From the NCBI RefSeq assembly GCF_010560025.1, contig NZ_SAIY01000002.1, forward strand, positions 248,001 to 312,000: a stretch of 64,000 nt of DNA, read 5' to 3'. The notes below the pieces were generated by a model. The model was not told the origin of the DNA. It saw only the letters and a program-made list of their open reading frames with translations, and did not search any database. Numbering within the stretch: position 1 is the stretch's first letter; each line of letters starts with the position of its first letter. A program made the position numbers and the translations under genes. The DNA is from Verrucosispora sioxanthis. Lineage in GTDB: Bacteria > Actinomycetota > Actinomycetes > Mycobacteriales > Micromonosporaceae. Shown one piece after another: positions 62,148-64,000 of this stretch.

Positions 62148-62738
62148 TCATCCCATCACGTCGGTCGTGGAGGTCACGACGTGGCAGCCCGCCAGATGGT
62201 CGTCGACCATTCCGGTGGCCTGCATCAGCGCGTACGCCGTGGTCGGGCCGACGAACCGGAAGCCACGTTTCTTGAGTGCCTTGGCCATGGCCGTGGAGGC
62301 GTCGGTGAGCGCGGGCACGGCGGCCGCGGAATCAGGTCGGGCCCGGCCGGCTGGCGGGGCGAACGACCAGAGCAGCGCGGAGAGCCCCTCCGGAAGCTCC
62401 TGGGCGGCACGGGCGTTCGCGATCGCAGCTTCGATCTTGGCCCGGTTGCGGACGATGCCGGCGTCGGCGAGCAGCCGGTTCACGTCGGCCTCGCCGTAGT
62501 CGGCCACCGTGTCGATCCGGAACCCGCCGAAGGCCGCCCGGAAGGCTGGCCGTTTGCGCAGGATGGTCAGCCAGGACAACCCGGACTGGAACGCCTCAAG
62601 CGTCATCCGCTCGTAGAGGGCGTCGTCACCGTGCAGCGGTCGTCCCCACTCGGTGTCGTGGTAGACCGCGTAGTCGGGAGTGCTGGCACCCCATCCGCAC
62701 CGGGCGAGCCCGTCGGCACCGATAACCAGTCCCGTCAC
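62148..62738 (-). CDS. tag: DNA-3-methyladenine glycosylase I
   Basis: 196 residues. Removes 3-methyladenine from alkylated DNA. Signature parts: RCGWGASTPDYAVYHDTEWGRP, here CGWG and YHDTEWGRP with the recognition Glu, ERMTLEAFQSGLSWLTILRKR (part FQSGLSWLTILRKR), and GFRFVGPTTAYALMQATGMVDDH with the C-terminal zinc ligands H and C (GCHVV). The zinc snap is intact. ATG at 62738. Confidence 0.95.
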   Translation of the reverse strand: MTGLVIGADGLARCGWGASTPDYAVYHDTEWGRPLHGDDALYERMTLEAFQSGLSWLTILRKRPAFRAAFGGFRIDTVADYGEADVNRLLADAGIVRNRAKIEAAIANARAAQELPEGLSALLWSFAPPAGRARPDSAAAVPALTDASTAMAKALKKRGFRFVGPTTAYALMQATGMVDDHLAGCHVVTSTTDVMG

Positions 62739-62813
62739 GGCACCAGCCTAGCCGGGTGGTCCCCGTCGCCGGGCCGGTGGTCGTGCCGAGACCGCCCGGC
62801 GCGGGTGCTCCGA

Positions 62814-63728
62814 TCAGCGTCGCGCCAACGCTTCGCCGACCAGGTGCTCACTGGCCGACCACAGCTCCCGCTCCCTGGCCACGTCGTGGGATTCGGGCGA
62901 GGAGTCCCCTACCTTCGGGCCTTCTAGGTACGCGCCGGTGGTGCTGGCGAAGCGGGGGTCGTCGACCAGAACGCCAAGGTGTCTGGCCGCAGACCGGGAA
63001 CTGCGCGCGCCCGGGACCAGCGCGGCGATCACAGGTGCCGCGAGACGGTAGAGCCTGCGGACCGTTACCGGGTAGTCGCGGGACAGCGCCGTGTCCGGCA
63101 TGAGCCCCGGATCGTACGCGTTCACCATGATCGGTCGTCCCGCCAAGCGGCGGGCGAGCTCGTGCACGAAGTAGATGTTCGCCAGTTTGGACGTGGCGTA
63201 GCGGACGCGACCGGCGGTCGGCGCGGGATCAGCCTCCTGGGGATCGGCGAGCTCGGCTGGCGCAGCCCACCGGGGAGCGGGGAAGCCCATTGACTTTTTC
63301 GGCCAGTGGGTGCCACTGCTGACAAGCACGATCCGACCACCGTCGACAAGATCGTCGACAAGCGCGGTGACGAGCAGGTGATGACCAAGATGATTGGTGG
63401 CGAAGGTGAGTTCGTAACCGTCGACGGAACGCCGCACACCGTCGATGACCTGAATGCCGGCGTTGCCGACGATGGCGTGCAGCGGCGGTCGTTGGCCGGC
63501 CTGTCGCAGCCGTTCGGCTGCCCTGGCGACGGAGCGAAGGTCAGCCAAGTCGATGTGGAGAGGTTCGACACTCGCCTGCGGTACGCGTTGCCGAAGACGT
63601 CGGGCCGCCGACTGGCCGCGCATTTCGTCGCGGTGCCCGAGGACGACGTGCCAGCCGCGCCCCGCGAGGTGCGCTGCGGTGTGCAGGCCGAGGCCAGCGG
63701 TTGCCCCGGTGATGACCACGGTCTTCAT
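62814..63728 (-). CDS. Short-chain dehydrogenase/reductase regulated by TetR pair
   Basis: 304 residues, retinol-dehydrogenase-like SDR: TGATAGLGLHTAAHL, VGNAGIQV, catalytic SSGTHW and RYATSKLAN (YxxxK as YATSK). Substrate unknown. ATG at 63728 with GGGAG upstream. It is divergent from a tetR gene; two palindromic operators lie in the 83-nt gap, so the regulator probably controls this gene. Confidence 0.92.
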   Translation of the reverse strand: MKTVVITGATAGLGLHTAAHLAGRGWHVVLGHRDEMRGQSAARRLRQRVPQASVEPLHIDLADLRSVARAAERLRQAGQRPPLHAIVGNAGIQVIDGVRRSVDGYELTFATNHLGHHLLVTALVDDLVDGGRIVLVSSGTHWPKKSMGFPAPRWAAPAELADPQEADPAPTAGRVRYATSKLANIYFVHELARRLAGRPIMVNAYDPGLMPDTALSRDYPVTVRRLYRLAAPVIAALVPGARSSRSAARHLGVLVDDPRFASTTGAYLEGPKVGDSSPESHDVARERELWSASEHLVGEALARR

Positions 63729-63745
63729 GGTGTGAGTCGCTCCCT

Positions 63746-63762
63746 GGTTGACGTTGTCAACC
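63746..63762. promoter_or_regulatory. TetR operator O1
   Basis: GGTTGACGTTGTCAACC: a perfect 7-bp inverted repeat (GGTTGAC/GTCAACC) with 3-nt centre, 18 nt before the SDR start. Confidence 0.75.
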
Positions 63763-63776
63763 AACGTACGCCACCC

Positions 63777-63793
63777 GGTTGACATCGTCAACC
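63777..63793. promoter_or_regulatory. TetR operator O2
   Basis: GGTTGACATCGTCAACC: same arms as O1, centres 31 bp apart (about three helix turns), 18 nt before the tetR start. On the minus strand its TTGACG can serve as -35 for the SDR gene, with TACGTT 17 nt further as a weak -10. Confidence 0.75.
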
Positions 63794-63811
63794 AAGTCTT
63801 AGCATCGAACG

Positions 63812-64000
63812 ATGAGCACCCGGGACGACCTCGTCGCCGCAGCGACCGCCCTCCTCGACGAGGGTGGGCCCGAGCACGTCACCCTGCGGGAGGTCGGACG
63901 CCGCGCCGGGGTGTCGCACAACGCGCCGTACAAGCACTTCACCGACAAGCAGGCGCTACTCGAAGCAGTCGCTGCCCGTGAGTTTGACCGGCTGGGTCGC
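63812..64000 (+). CDS. TetR family transcriptional regulator, N-terminal part (cut by window edge)
   Basis: 63 codons are visible: the TetR helix-turn-helix DDLVAAATALLDEGGPEHV, LREVGRRAGVSHNAPYKHF and TDKQALLEAVAAREF, with SHNAPYKHF as the recognition helix region. The ligand domain lies past the window end. ATG at 63812, right next to the twin operators it probably binds, so it is autoregulated and represses the divergent SDR gene. Confidence 0.92.
   Translation, partial: MSTRDDLVAAATALLDEGGPEHVTLREVGRRAGVSHNAPYKHFTDKQALLEAVAAREFDRLGR

Overview
The window is high-GC actinobacterial chromosome: many GTG starts, purine-rich ribosome sites, and mycothiol-era regulators such as a sigma-R-type promoter and an actinobacterial CIRCE variant. 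Gene content and protein style point to the Micromonosporaceae (Micromonospora or a close relative). This is inferred from the proteins by eye, not from a search. It is mostly conserved core chromosome, not a mobile region: no IS element, prophage, integrase or CRISPR array was seen.

Layout. 0-11 kb: an ABC-F ATPase, then the conserved block ispE-rsmA-tatD, metG, rsmI and the divergent protein O-mannosyltransferase pmt; this resembles the M. tuberculosis Rv1002c-Rv1011 neighbourhood. 11-17 kb: a Cys-rich small protein, a phosphopantetheinyl transferase, a two-gene operon of a DUF4132 protein and a small protein that looks like a beta-grasp (ubiquitin/MoaD-like) protein ending in Gly-Gly, and a secreted GH43/AbfB arabinofuranosidase under a LacI-type operator. 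17.3-18.9 kb: a small foreign-looking patch (methyltransferase remnant, orphan membrane protein) beside tRNA-Ala(CGC). 19-27 kb: glpR-rimJ-glp(moeA)-galU, a diguanylate cyclase, 5-formyl-THF cyclo-ligase and a CIRCE-preceded FmdB/Ruc-type chaperone, matching the Rv0991c-Rv0996 order. 27-37 kb: membrane proteins, an MpaB-type oxygenase, a minus-strand run of ECF sigma factor, membrane-anchored partner, PHP phosphoesterase, MarC and RecB-like nuclease, a PH-domain pair and a TrmH methyltransferase. 37-51 kb: metabolic genes, including three that fit the ethylmalonyl-CoA pathway (MaoC, acyl-CoA dehydrogenase, CoA-ester lyase), thioredoxin, an HTTM/DCC pair, a radical-SAM gene with an SOS-like box, SDRs, and transporter, HAD and PhzF genes. 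51-59 kb: MgtE_N-CBS/DUF1003/mrp, tatB, htrA, an O-methyltransferase and leucyl aminopeptidase (the Rv1220c-Rv1232c neighbourhood, without sigE/rseA). 59-64 kb: DUF3117, a paaX/enoyl-CoA hydratase pair, 3-methyladenine glycosylase and an SDR/TetR pair with twin operators.

A striking property is that eight genes, some expected to be essential (ispE), are broken by single-base frame changes, mostly at C/G runs. This looks more like consensus sequencing error than decay, so the reading frames of these genes should be treated as provisional. The best candidate for an undescribed system is the DUF4132 plus Gly-Gly-tailed beta-grasp operon at 12.8-15.6 kb.
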